From Draconibacterium orientale (GTDB lineage Bacteria; Bacteroidota; Bacteroidia; Bacteroidales; JAADGE01): a stretch of DNA of 38,906 nucleotides. Below are positions 16,765 to 24,637 of the stretch, one piece after another. The number at the start of each line of letters is the position of its first letter. Positions within the stretch are counted from its first letter, which is position 1. Under the pieces are notes generated by a model. That model was not told the origin of the DNA. It saw nothing but the letters and a program-made list of their open reading frames with translations, and searched no databases. Where the stretch lies: assembly GCA_022729995.1 (NCBI GenBank), contig DZBS01000021.1, positions 1 through 38,906 on the forward strand, written 5' to 3'. The translations under genes were made by a program, and so were the position numbers.

Positions 16765-17892
16765 ATGTGGTATAACAGATATTACGAATCAAAAGAACTT
16801 TTTCTTCAAAAGGGAAAAGTAAATTTACTTTACGGTCCGAGGCGAGTAGGCAAAACAGCTTTAGTAAAGCAATTGCTTATTGACACAGGAAAAAAAGTGT
16901 TCACAGGTGAAGGAGATGATATTCAAATACGTAAAATATTAAGTTCCAATGATAAAACTACAATTTTAACCGCTTTTGAAGACTACGATTTCATATTTAT
17001 CGACGAAGCCCAAAGAATTCCTGATATCGCTTGGGGATTAAAAATATTAGTCGATAATTTGCCCGAAAGCGTAATTATTGCAAGCGGTTCTTCCTCGTTT
17101 CAACTTTCGTCGCAAGTTGGTGCACCTCTAGCAGGCAGAAGTATTAGCAATATGCTTTTTCCTGTTTCAGCAATTGAATTAAAACAACAATTCGGAGGAA
17201 TGCACATTATTCAAAACCTTGAAAATTATTTGGTATACGGAATGTATCCTGAACTGTTAAATACAAAAAACCTTGCAGCAAAAACCGCTTATTTATTTGA
17301 ATTGCGAAATTCATATTTGCTAAAAGACATTCGTGAATTAGAAAATATAAGAAATGCCGATTTGATGTTCGATTTACTGCGATTAATTGCATTTCAAATA
17401 GGAAATGAAGTTTCTTTAAATGAATTAGGAAATTCTCTTGGAATTGCAAAACAAACAGTTGCACGTTATCTTGATTTATTGGAGAAAGCTTTTATTATAA
17501 AAAAAATTGGAGGTTTTTCACGAAATTTGAGAAAAGAAGTTACAAAATCAAGCAGATATTATTTTTTTGATAACGGAATAAGAAATGCAATTGTTAATAA
17601 TTTCAACAGCATAGAACAAAGAGATGACATTGGAATGTTGTGGGAAAATTTCTTGATTACCGAGCGTTTAAAAAAACAACACTATCACGGAATTTTCTGC
17701 AACAATTACTTTTGGCGAACTTATGACCAAAAAGAAGTCGATTTTGTTGAAGAATACAACGGCAATCTTTACGGTTTTGAGTTTAAATGGAAAGCAAAAA
17801 AAACAAAAATTCAACAAGAATGGTTAGATACCTATAATAATGCAAGTTTTGAAATAATAAATAAAGAAAATGCTTTGCAGTTTATAACTTAA
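16765..17892 (+). CDS. AAA_14/DUF4143 ATP-binding protein
   Basis: A 375-residue member of the widespread AAA_14 plus DUF4143 family. Walker A is GPRRVGKT (24-31) and Walker B is FIFIDEAQ (76-83, D80-E81), followed by a sensor-like IASGSSSFQL. The middle carries a winged-helix-like segment (SLNELGNSLGIAKQTVARYLDLLEKAF, about 212-240). The C-terminal DUF4143 part has a nuclease-like core, FWRTYDQKEVDFVEEYNGNL followed by GFEFKWKAK (about 315-345). The function of these proteins is unknown; they are frequent in accessory regions of Bacteroidetes. The gene is monocistronic with its own promoter and ends near hairpin repeat copy 4. The ATG at 16765 directly precedes the family-typical aromatic N-terminus. 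Confidence 0.85.
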   Translation: MWYNRYYESKELFLQKGKVNLLYGPRRVGKTALVKQLLIDTGKKVFTGEGDDIQIRKILSSNDKTTILTAFEDYDFIFIDEAQRIPDIAWGLKILVDNLPESVIIASGSSSFQLSSQVGAPLAGRSISNMLFPVSAIELKQQFGGMHIIQNLENYLVYGMYPELLNTKNLAAKTAYLFELRNSYLLKDIRELENIRNADLMFDLLRLIAFQIGNEVSLNELGNSLGIAKQTVARYLDLLEKAFIIKKIGGFSRNLRKEVTKSSRYYFFDNGIRNAIVNNFNSIEQRDDIGMLWENFLITERLKKQHYHGIFCNNYFWRTYDQKEVDFVEEYNGNLYGFEFKWKAKKTKIQQEWLDTYNNASFEIINKENALQFIT

Positions 17893-18040
17893 AACTAATT
17901 GTTTAAAGCAAAATGAAAGGAAAGTATGTAAACAATAAAACCCTAAATTTCAGTCATTAATTTATACGTCTAATAATTTACTATGCTATTATTTTTATCT
18001 GTTTATTAAAACATTGTTTGCCTTATTTATTGAAAATCAA

Positions 18041-18075
18041 AAAACCCTGCCCGAAAAAAATTCAAACAGGGTTTT
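18041..18075. repeat. Hairpin repeat copy 4 (also a terminator)
   Basis: AAAACCCTGC, a 15-nt loop identical to that of copy 3, then ACAGGGTTTT with one mismatch in the stem. It is followed by a T-rich tract. It lies between convergent genes (17892 plus and 18098 minus) and could terminate both. Confidence 0.85.
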
Positions 18076-18097
18076 ATTTTTTTTAAAAAAATAAAAA

Positions 18098-18610
18098 TTA
18101 ATCCGTAATACTTTTCTTTTGAAGCTTTTTATGAATATCGTTAATTTCCATTAGCGCGGCTGAGCCGTACCAAAGTTTTAATTCCATTATCAAACTTCCG
18201 GCTTTTATTGCAGGGTCTGTTTGGGTAAGTAATTTTGCTTCTTCAACTGTTTCAACATTGAAAATATAAATTCCTCGCAAATCACCTTTATCGAGAAACG
18301 GACCTGCTATAATTAATTTTCCTTCTTCGGCTAATCGACCGATATTTTTCAAATGAGCATTTTGTAATTCCATTGATTTTACGGAATCGGTAATTTTGTT
18401 TGGACCTCTTTTTAGAAAAGCCATAACATATTTTTTCATTCCATATTCATCTGCACCAAATTTAATTGCTTTAAGAGAATCAAACTCAATTTCGTTTCCG
18501 GAAATTAAATTATTTTCTGCAATTTTAGTTTCTTGATTATTATTTTTATTACAAGAAAAAAAGAATAAAAATAATACTGAAATCAATATCAATTTAAAAA
18601 TTTTTATCAT
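18098..18610 (-). CDS. YCII-domain lipoprotein
   Basis: A 170-residue lipoprotein: hydrophobic segment 3-18 and lipobox FFFSC (C20), then a short linker and a YCII-like domain (about 55-150). Seen in the domain are YVMAFLKRGPN, the helix MELQNAHLKNIGRLAEEGKL, IIAGPFLDKGDLRGIYIFNV, and AKLLTQTDPAIKAGSLIMEL, where YCII proteins have the conserved DP-aG motif. YCII proteins are small, often cytoplasmic, and mostly of unknown function; an exported lipoprotein form is less common. It is the last gene of a three-gene exported-protein unit, 8 nt after the LRR gene. Confidence 0.75.
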   Translation of the reverse strand: MIKIFKLILISVLFLFFFSCNKNNNQETKIAENNLISGNEIEFDSLKAIKFGADEYGMKKYVMAFLKRGPNKITDSVKSMELQNAHLKNIGRLAEEGKLIIAGPFLDKGDLRGIYIFNVETVEEAKLLTQTDPAIKAGSLIMELKLWYGSAALMEINDIHKKLQKKSITD

Positions 18611-18618
18611 TCTAAAAT

Positions 18619-19539
18619 CTATTTAATTACTTTTTTTGTAATAATAATTGTTGCGTTAACATTCTTTTTTTGGATTAATCCTTCAAAAAACTTAATTTCT
18701 GCTTCTTCGATAGCTATGTTCTTGCATCTTAACATTGTAAGTCTTGAAAGACCAATAAGATAATCGAGACTTTTTGCATTAATCGGAGTATCGGAACAAT
18801 CAATATCTGTTAATGTTTTAATTGGTTGAAGCGGTCTTAGTGTGAAAACTTTGGTGTTTGAACAATCAACTCTTTCTAATGTTGGCAACAAAGAAAGCGG
18901 TGTTAAATCGTCAATATTAGTTTTACTGCAATTTAATTCTCTTAATTGAAACATAAAATTAACTCCGTCTAAAGAATAAAGCGAAATATTATCGGAAACA
19001 TCCAGATATTCAATGGCTGTATTATCTTTCAAAATTCTCAAATCAACAATTGTAGTGTAATGTAAATCAAGCTTTCTAAGTTTTTTCATTCCTCTAAGCG
19101 GAAATAAACTTTTTACCATAGTGTTTCCGCAATTCAAATCTTCCAAATTTGGCAAATTAGCAATTGGTATTAGAGAATTAATATTATCATTATCCGAACA
19201 ATCTAATTCTTTTAGATTTATCAAATTCTCAATTCCTTCAAGACTTTCAATTGAACTGTTATTACATTTAATTACTTCCAATATTTGTAATTGCGAAGCA
19301 GGTTTTAATGTTTTAACTTCTTTGTTGTTTGCCAAATCCAAAAAAGTCATTTTTGAAATTTCAAGCAATTGTTCATCGGTAGGGTTTACATCTTTTCCTT
19401 TAAATTGTTGTTTTTGAATTACTCTTTTCCATTCCGGAGATAATGTATTCCACCAAGCTCTGTCTGTTTGGGCACTAATATTTCCAAAAATAAGTAGAGT
19501 AAAAGAAAAAATTAATAGTTTAAAAGTAAATTTCCTCAT
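18619..19539 (-). CDS. Secreted leucine-rich-repeat protein
   Basis: A 306-residue exported protein. A signal peptide covers about 1-24 (ending GNISAQ). After a short helical part (WWNTLSPEWKRVIQKQQF), about nine leucine-rich repeats of 22-24 residues run from about 60 to 290, with the pattern L..L.pLP.L..LdCSnT.i.sL.pL. The repeated Cys in LDCS/LNCS/VDCS is a regular part of the ladder. Such LRRs usually mediate protein binding. There is no C-terminal anchor or type IX sorting domain that I can see. It is 28 nt after the PKD lipoprotein gene and 8 nt before the YCII-like gene, so it is probably in one operon with them. Confidence 0.8.
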   Translation of the reverse strand: MRKFTFKLLIFSFTLLIFGNISAQTDRAWWNTLSPEWKRVIQKQQFKGKDVNPTDEQLLEISKMTFLDLANNKEVKTLKPASQLQILEVIKCNNSSIESLEGIENLINLKELDCSDNDNINSLIPIANLPNLEDLNCGNTMVKSLFPLRGMKKLRKLDLHYTTIVDLRILKDNTAIEYLDVSDNISLYSLDGVNFMFQLRELNCSKTNIDDLTPLSLLPTLERVDCSNTKVFTLRPLQPIKTLTDIDCSDTPINAKSLDYLIGLSRLTMLRCKNIAIEEAEIKFFEGLIQKKNVNATIIITKKVIK

Positions 19540-19567
19540 CGTTTTAATTTTTTAATAAAAATAATAA

Positions 19568-20530
19568 TTATTGGTATTGAACGTGAACTTCTGCAGCATA
19601 ACCGCCGTTTCCTTCCCATGTTAAAACATCCGGATAAAAATCGTCTTGAATTCTATATAAAGGAATACTAAAAACATAAGCAGGATTATATGAATCCGAC
19701 TGTTCCCAAATTTCAAATGTAATAACATCGTCGTTAAAATCGCCGTGGAAATAAAACAATTCTTTTCTTATAGGCAACACAGCAGGAAATGAAGAAATAT
19801 TAACAGCAGTGGCACTTTCGGCTTCACTGTATGAATTAAAATACACTTCACAATATACATTTGTGTGAAGAAATTCGGAAGGTAACCAAACTAATACATC
19901 TTCAATATATAAATCGGAAGGAGGCGGTAAAATTGTTAATAATTTTGCAAATTTTACAGTATCTCCTTCGCAAATTGCCGATAATTCTATGTTAAATGTT
20001 CCTGTATTACCAAAAATGTGTGAAGGATTACGGGCTGTAGAATATGAACCGTCGCCAAAACTCCAATAGTAAGATGTTGCATGTTCGGAGTAATTTTGAA
20101 AGAAAATTTCCGATGGAACCCATAATTTATCGGTGTATGTTGTGTAATCCCATTCTGCAATAACAGGCAATGTATTTGTTCTTAAATCAAGCGAAATACT
20201 TTTAGACTCAACTGCTTCTTTGTTAGTAATTGTAAGTGTAACTTGATAAAGTCCGGCAGTATTGTAAACGTGTGTCGGCGATTCTTCATTTGAAGATGTT
20301 CCGTCTCCAAAATCCCATTCAAAGAGAACATCACCGCTTCCAAATTCAGCGTCGGGAAAAAATTCGGCCACATAAGGCAAAGAACAATTTCTAACTGTAT
20401 CTGCAACACCATAAATTTCAACTTTTCCTTTGTTACAATTAGTTAGTAAAAACATAGGAATTACTGCAAGTATTACTATCAAAAACTTAAAGACATTGTC
20501 TTTAAAACCTGAATTTTCATTTTTTGTCAT
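19568..20530 (-). CDS. PKD-domain lipoprotein
   Basis: A 320-residue lipoprotein with hydrophobic segment 15-29 and lipobox LLTNC (C32). Two PKD domains follow: the first about 45-118 (FEWDFGDGTSSNEESPTHVY, with GLYQVTLTI) and the second about 122-198 (YYWSFGDGSYSTARNPSHIF, with GTFNIELS). The C-terminal 120 residues are a beta-rich domain without a recognised family (YIEDVLVWLPSEF, ending GYAAEVHVQYQ). PKD domains are extracellular Ig-like modules. It is the first gene of the PKD-LRR-YCII unit. No -7 element was found in the 96 nt upstream. Confidence 0.85.
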   Translation of the reverse strand: MTKNENSGFKDNVFKFLIVILAVIPMFLLTNCNKGKVEIYGVADTVRNCSLPYVAEFFPDAEFGSGDVLFEWDFGDGTSSNEESPTHVYNTAGLYQVTLTITNKEAVESKSISLDLRTNTLPVIAEWDYTTYTDKLWVPSEIFFQNYSEHATSYYWSFGDGSYSTARNPSHIFGNTGTFNIELSAICEGDTVKFAKLLTILPPPSDLYIEDVLVWLPSEFLHTNVYCEVYFNSYSEAESATAVNISSFPAVLPIRKELFYFHGDFNDDVITFEIWEQSDSYNPAYVFSIPLYRIQDDFYPDVLTWEGNGGYAAEVHVQYQ

Positions 20531-20626
20531 AGCTTAAGTATTAATATTAATAAAACTTTCTTTTTAAGGAAAGAGAAAAAGGTTCGTAAAAAATTTTTAA
20601 TACTTTTAAATCAAATATTGTTCAAT

Positions 20627-21724
20627 TTAAACGTTAAATCTAATATTTAAAAGGTCGCCGTCGTCAACAATATATGTTTTACCTTCAACTTTAAATTTTC
20701 CGGCTTCCTTACATTTATGTTCGGATCCTAATTTAATAAAATCGTCATATTTAATAACTTCTGCACGAATAAATCCTCGTTGTAAATCGCTGTGAATAAC
20801 TCCTGCAGCTTCCGGAGCAGTCATTCCGGTTTTAATTGTCCAAGCTCTTATTTCTTTTGGACCAATTGTAAAAAATGTTTGCAAATTAAGTAATTGATAT
20901 GCAGAACGAATTAATTTATTTACTCCGGGTTCGCTAAGTCCGGCATCTTCCAAAAATACAAGTCTTTCGTCTTCATCTTCCAATTCTGCAATTTCCGACT
21001 CCATTTTTGCCGCAATTATTATTACTTCGGTATTTTTATCTTTTAGAAATTCTTTAACACTTTCGGTATATTTATTTCCCGAAACTGCCGATTTTTCGTC
21101 GACATTACAAACAAATAAAACCGGTTTCATTGTAAGTAACGCTAAATCTTTAACATATATTTGGTCGTCTTCTGAAACAGGAGCCGAATCGGCAGATTTT
21201 AATTCTTCTAAATGATTTTTATAAACTGTTAAAACTTCAAGAGCTTTTTTTGAGTCTTTGTCGCCTGTTTTTGCGAGTTTTTCAACTCTTTGAATTTTCT
21301 TTTCAACAGATTCTAAATCTTTAATTTGAAGTTCAAAATCGAGCAATTCTATATCTCTCACCGGATTTACCGAACCTTCAATATGTTGTAAATTATCGTC
21401 GTCAAAACATCTTAGAACATGAATTATTGCATCGGTATTTCTTAAATCTCCTAAAAATTTATTTCCTATTCCTTCACCTTGACTTGCTCCTTTTGCAAGT
21501 CCGGGAATGTCAACAATATCAACAACTGTAGGAATAATTTTTTCGGTAGGTTGAAATTTTTCCAGCTCATATAATCTGTTGTCCGGAACTTTTACTGTTC
21601 CAAGATTTGATTTATCTGTACTAAAACTAAAACTTGTAACTTCTGCTTTAGAATTAGAAAAACAGTTAAAAATTGTTGTTTTACCTACATTTGTTAATCC
21701 TACAATACCACACTTTAATCCCAT
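20627..21724 (-). CDS. ychF: Redox-regulated ATPase YchF
   Basis: A 365-residue YchF/OLA1-family P-loop protein, the normal length. G1 is GLTNVGKTT (9-17), G3 is VVDIVDIPGLAKGAS, and the specificity loop near 205-210 reads CNVDE rather than NKxD, as expected for this ATP-preferring Obg relative. A helical coiled-coil insert covers about 125-175 and a C-terminal TGS domain about 280-363 (TFFTIGPKEIRAWTIKTGMT). YchF binds ribosomes and takes part in stress responses. The position before the G3 region reads FSFSTDKSNLGTVKVPD, where many bacteria have YPFCTIEPNVG; I take this as a phylum variant. The gene is single, divergent from acnB. Confidence 0.95.
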   Translation of the reverse strand: MGLKCGIVGLTNVGKTTIFNCFSNSKAEVTSFSFSTDKSNLGTVKVPDNRLYELEKFQPTEKIIPTVVDIVDIPGLAKGASQGEGIGNKFLGDLRNTDAIIHVLRCFDDDNLQHIEGSVNPVRDIELLDFELQIKDLESVEKKIQRVEKLAKTGDKDSKKALEVLTVYKNHLEELKSADSAPVSEDDQIYVKDLALLTMKPVLFVCNVDEKSAVSGNKYTESVKEFLKDKNTEVIIIAAKMESEIAELEDEDERLVFLEDAGLSEPGVNKLIRSAYQLLNLQTFFTIGPKEIRAWTIKTGMTAPEAAGVIHSDLQRGFIRAEVIKYDDFIKLGSEHKCKEAGKFKVEGKTYIVDDGDLLNIRFNV

Positions 21725-21905
21725 TTTACTTTACTAATTAATTTTGGTTTAATATACATTAAATTATTTATTTTTCAAAATCCAAAGTAATACAGAATTT
21801 TCATAATCAAAAACAATATTTGAAATCAAAATACATATTATCTAAAAAAATACATAAGTATTAATCAAAAACCAATTAAAATTAATTCAAATAGTTTTAT
21901 TTTAT

Positions 21906-21913
21906 TAATTTTG
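21906..21913 (+). promoter_or_regulatory. -7 element (TAATTTTG) of acnB
   Basis: TAATTTTG is followed by TCGGAT; the same 14 nt occur before the chaperone-like gene (31632-31645). The predicted leader is about 25 nt. No -33 TTG was seen. Confidence 0.5.
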
Positions 21914-21945
21914 TCGGATAGCAAAAACTAAAAAATACTAATAAA

Positions 21946-24501
21946 ATGATTCAAGAATATTTATCAAACGAAGCAAAGCGTTTAGAAATGGGAATTCCTG
22001 CTTTGGCGCTCAATTCAGTTCAAACCGAAGAATTGTGCAAACTTTTGCAAAATCCTCCTGCCGGAAAAGAAGATTTTTTAATGCACTTATTTGTTCAAAA
22101 AATTTCTCCGGGAGTTGATCCGGCTGCAAAAGTAAAAGCAGAATTTCTTAATAATATTTTAACAAATAAAAAAAGCAGTCCTTTAATTTCCAAAGAAAAA
22201 GCTATAGAAATCTTGGGAACAATGATTGGCGGATACAATATCGAACCACTTATTAACAGCTTGGAAAATAAAACTCTTGCAAAATTTGCTGCAAATCAGT
22301 TAGCAAAAATCACTTTAGTGTACGATTCGTTCGACAGAATAGTTGAATTATCAAAAACTAACGAATTTGCAAAAAATGTATTAGAAAGATGGGCTGCCGG
22401 AGAATGGTTTCTTTCAAAACCCGAATTGGCAGAATCAATTAAAGTTAAAATTTTTAAAGTTGACGGAGAAATAAATACCGACGATTTTTCTCCTGCAAGC
22501 GACGCTTGGAGTCGTCCTGACATTCCGCTACATTCATTGGCAATGGGAAAAACTAAATTTCCCGGAGGAATTGAAGAAATGGCAAAATGGAGAAAAGAAG
22601 GACACCGAATTGCTTTTACAGGCGATGTTGTAGGAACAGGTTCTTCAAGAAAATCGGCATGTAACAGCGTTTTGTGGCATATTGGCGAAGACATAAACGC
22701 AGTTCCAAATAAAAGAAATTCAGGTGTAATTTTAGGCGGAGTTATTGCTCCAATATTTTTCAATACATCGGAAGATTCCGGAGCTTTACCAATTTCACTT
22801 GATGTTTCAAAATTAAATCACGGCGATATTGTAATTATCAATACAAAAAAAGGTGAAGTAACAAACGAAAAAGGTGATTTATTAAGCACTTTCAATTTAA
22901 AACCCGATACAATTGCCGACGAATTTCGTTCGGGCGGAAGAATTCCTTTAATTATAGGGCGTTCTGTAACCGACAAAGCAAGATTGGCTCTAAAAATGCC
23001 TCATGCAGATTTCTTTGCAAAACCATTTGTGCCTCAACCAAAACCAAATCAAGCTTACACTTTGGCTCAAAAAATGGTTGGGAAAGCTTGCAGAATGGAC
23101 GGAGTTTTACCGGGCGCTTCAATAGAACCAAAAATGACAACTGTTGGCTCGCAAGACACAACCGGACCAATGACAGCAGACGAATTAACAGAACTCGCTT
23201 GTTTAAAATTTCAAGCAGATTTATATCTTCAAACATTCTGTCATACAGCAGCATATCCTCGCGAAGCAGATACTAAAATGCACCAAGCACTTCCAAAATT
23301 CACAATTGAAAGAGGCGGAGTTTCTTTATATCCGGGCGACGGTGTAATTCACTCATGGTTAAACAGAATGCTAATACCCGACACTGTTGGAACCGGCGGA
23401 GATTCTCACACTCGTTTCCCTTTGGGAATTTCATTTCCTGCAGGCTCCGGATTAGTTGCATTTGCAGGAGCTTTAGGATTTATGCCATTGGATATGCCGG
23501 AATCGGTTTTGGTGAAATTTAAAGGAAATCTAAAAAAAGGAATAACTTTAAGAGATGTTGTAAACGCAATTCCGCTTTGGGCAATTAACCAAGGAAAGTT
23601 AACTGTTGAAAAGAAAAATAAAAAGAATATTTTCAACGGAAGAATTCTTGAAATGGAAGGATTACCTGACATTACAGTTGAACAAGCTTTTGAACTTACC
23701 GACGCAGCAGCCGAAAGAAGTGCAGCGGCAGCTACAATAAAATTATCGGAAGAAACAGTTTCGGAATATCTTCGTTCAAATATAGCTTTACTCGAAAAAA
23801 TGATTAAAGACGGTTATGCCGATGTAAATACTATCAGACGCAGAATTATGTCGATGCAAGATTGGTTGGAAAACCCGACTTTATTGAGCCGAGATGAAAA
23901 TGCAGAATATGCTGAAGTTATTGAAATTGATTTATCCGAAATAAAAGAGCCGATAGTTGCTTGCCCTAACGACCCCGATGATGTGAAATATTTATCGGCT
24001 GTTGAAAATACAAAAATTGATGATGTATTCATCGGTTCATGTATGACTAATATTGGTCATTTTAGAGCTGCGGCACAAATTTGGGACGGACACGAAAGAA
24101 ATGCAAATGTTAGAACTTATGTGGTTCCGCCCACAAGAATGGATCAAGCAAAATTAAAATCGGAAGCACAATTTGCAAAATTTAATAAAATTGGAGCTAG
24201 AATAGAATTGCCGGGTTGTTCAATCTGTATGGGAAATCAATTAAGAGTTCCGGATGGAGCAAATGTTTTTTCAACATCGACAAGAAATTTTGATAACAGA
24301 ATGGGCAACGGCGCAAATGTATTTTTAGGTTCGGCAGAATTGGCGGCGATTGTATCAGTTTATAACAGAATTCCTACAGTTGCAGAATATTTTGCAGAAT
24401 ATAATAAGTATGTGGAAGTAAATAAAGAAGGAATTTATAAATATCTTCAGTTTGATGTAGATACAGAATTTGATAAAATTTACGGAAAAAGAGATATATA
24501 A
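21946..24501 (+). CDS. acnB: Aconitate hydratase B
   Basis: An 851-residue AcnB-type aconitase (citrate to isocitrate, often also 2-methylcitrate dehydration). The AcnB order is seen: an N-terminal HEAT-like domain (1-155), the swivelling domain 4 (about 160-370, with the GDVVGTGSSRKSA loop), then domains 1-3. The 4Fe-4S cysteines are C699 (FIGSCMTN), C758 and C761 (LPGCSICMGN); their spacing equals that of Escherichia coli C710, C769 and C772. The active-site region GGDSHTRFPLGISFPAGSG is intact. With the 2-oxoacid:ferredoxin oxidoreductase at the right of the window it fits a TCA branch using oxygen-labile clusters. It is a single gene with its own -7 element, ending at a heptamer repeat and a hairpin. 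Confidence 0.97.
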   Translation: MIQEYLSNEAKRLEMGIPALALNSVQTEELCKLLQNPPAGKEDFLMHLFVQKISPGVDPAAKVKAEFLNNILTNKKSSPLISKEKAIEILGTMIGGYNIEPLINSLENKTLAKFAANQLAKITLVYDSFDRIVELSKTNEFAKNVLERWAAGEWFLSKPELAESIKVKIFKVDGEINTDDFSPASDAWSRPDIPLHSLAMGKTKFPGGIEEMAKWRKEGHRIAFTGDVVGTGSSRKSACNSVLWHIGEDINAVPNKRNSGVILGGVIAPIFFNTSEDSGALPISLDVSKLNHGDIVIINTKKGEVTNEKGDLLSTFNLKPDTIADEFRSGGRIPLIIGRSVTDKARLALKMPHADFFAKPFVPQPKPNQAYTLAQKMVGKACRMDGVLPGASIEPKMTTVGSQDTTGPMTADELTELACLKFQADLYLQTFCHTAAYPREADTKMHQALPKFTIERGGVSLYPGDGVIHSWLNRMLIPDTVGTGGDSHTRFPLGISFPAGSGLVAFAGALGFMPLDMPESVLVKFKGNLKKGITLRDVVNAIPLWAINQGKLTVEKKNKKNIFNGRILEMEGLPDITVEQAFELTDAAAERSAAAATIKLSEETVSEYLRSNIALLEKMIKDGYADVNTIRRRIMSMQDWLENPTLLSRDENAEYAEVIEIDLSEIKEPIVACPNDPDDVKYLSAVENTKIDDVFIGSCMTNIGHFRAAAQIWDGHERNANVRTYVVPPTRMDQAKLKSEAQFAKFNKIGARIELPGCSICMGNQLRVPDGANVFSTSTRNFDNRMGNGANVFLGSAELAAIVSVYNRIPTVAEYFAEYNKYVEVNKEGIYKYLQFDVDTEFDKIYGKRDI

Positions 24502-24510
24502 AGTTTCATT

Positions 24511-24583
24511 TCAGTATTCTGTATTCAGTTCACAGTCTTCAGTATTCAGTATTTTTTTACTGCCTGCTGAAGACTGAAGACTG
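24511..24583. repeat. Degenerate heptamer repeat with inverted arm
   Basis: Six in-phase heptamers run from 24511 to 24552: TCAGTAT, TCTGTAT, TCAGTTC, ACAGTCT, TCAGTAT, TCAGTAT. After a T-run, two heptamers TGAAGAC-TGAAGAC (24568-24581) read in the opposite sense. CAGTCTTCAG (24533-24542) can pair with CTGAAGACTG (24567-24576), so the element can fold back. It lies between convergent genes. Part of it recurs at 13-30. Confidence 0.75.
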
Positions 24584-24596
24584 AGATTATTAAGGT

Positions 24597-24616
24597 AAAA
24601 AATCTTAGGATTTTTT
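24597..24616. terminator. AT-rich bidirectional terminator candidate
   Basis: AAAAAATC-TTAG-GATTTTTT: an 8-bp perfect stem with a 4-nt loop and T-runs on both strands, between the acnB stop and the stop of the large outer-membrane gene. Confidence 0.55.
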
Positions 24617-24637
24617 CATTCTGAGAATGCTTCATTT

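Noticed and set aside
12963-18075. The four hairpin repeats as a CRISPR array
   Set aside because: Copies are hundreds to thousands of bases apart with genes between them, are palindromic with T-runs, and no cas genes are near.
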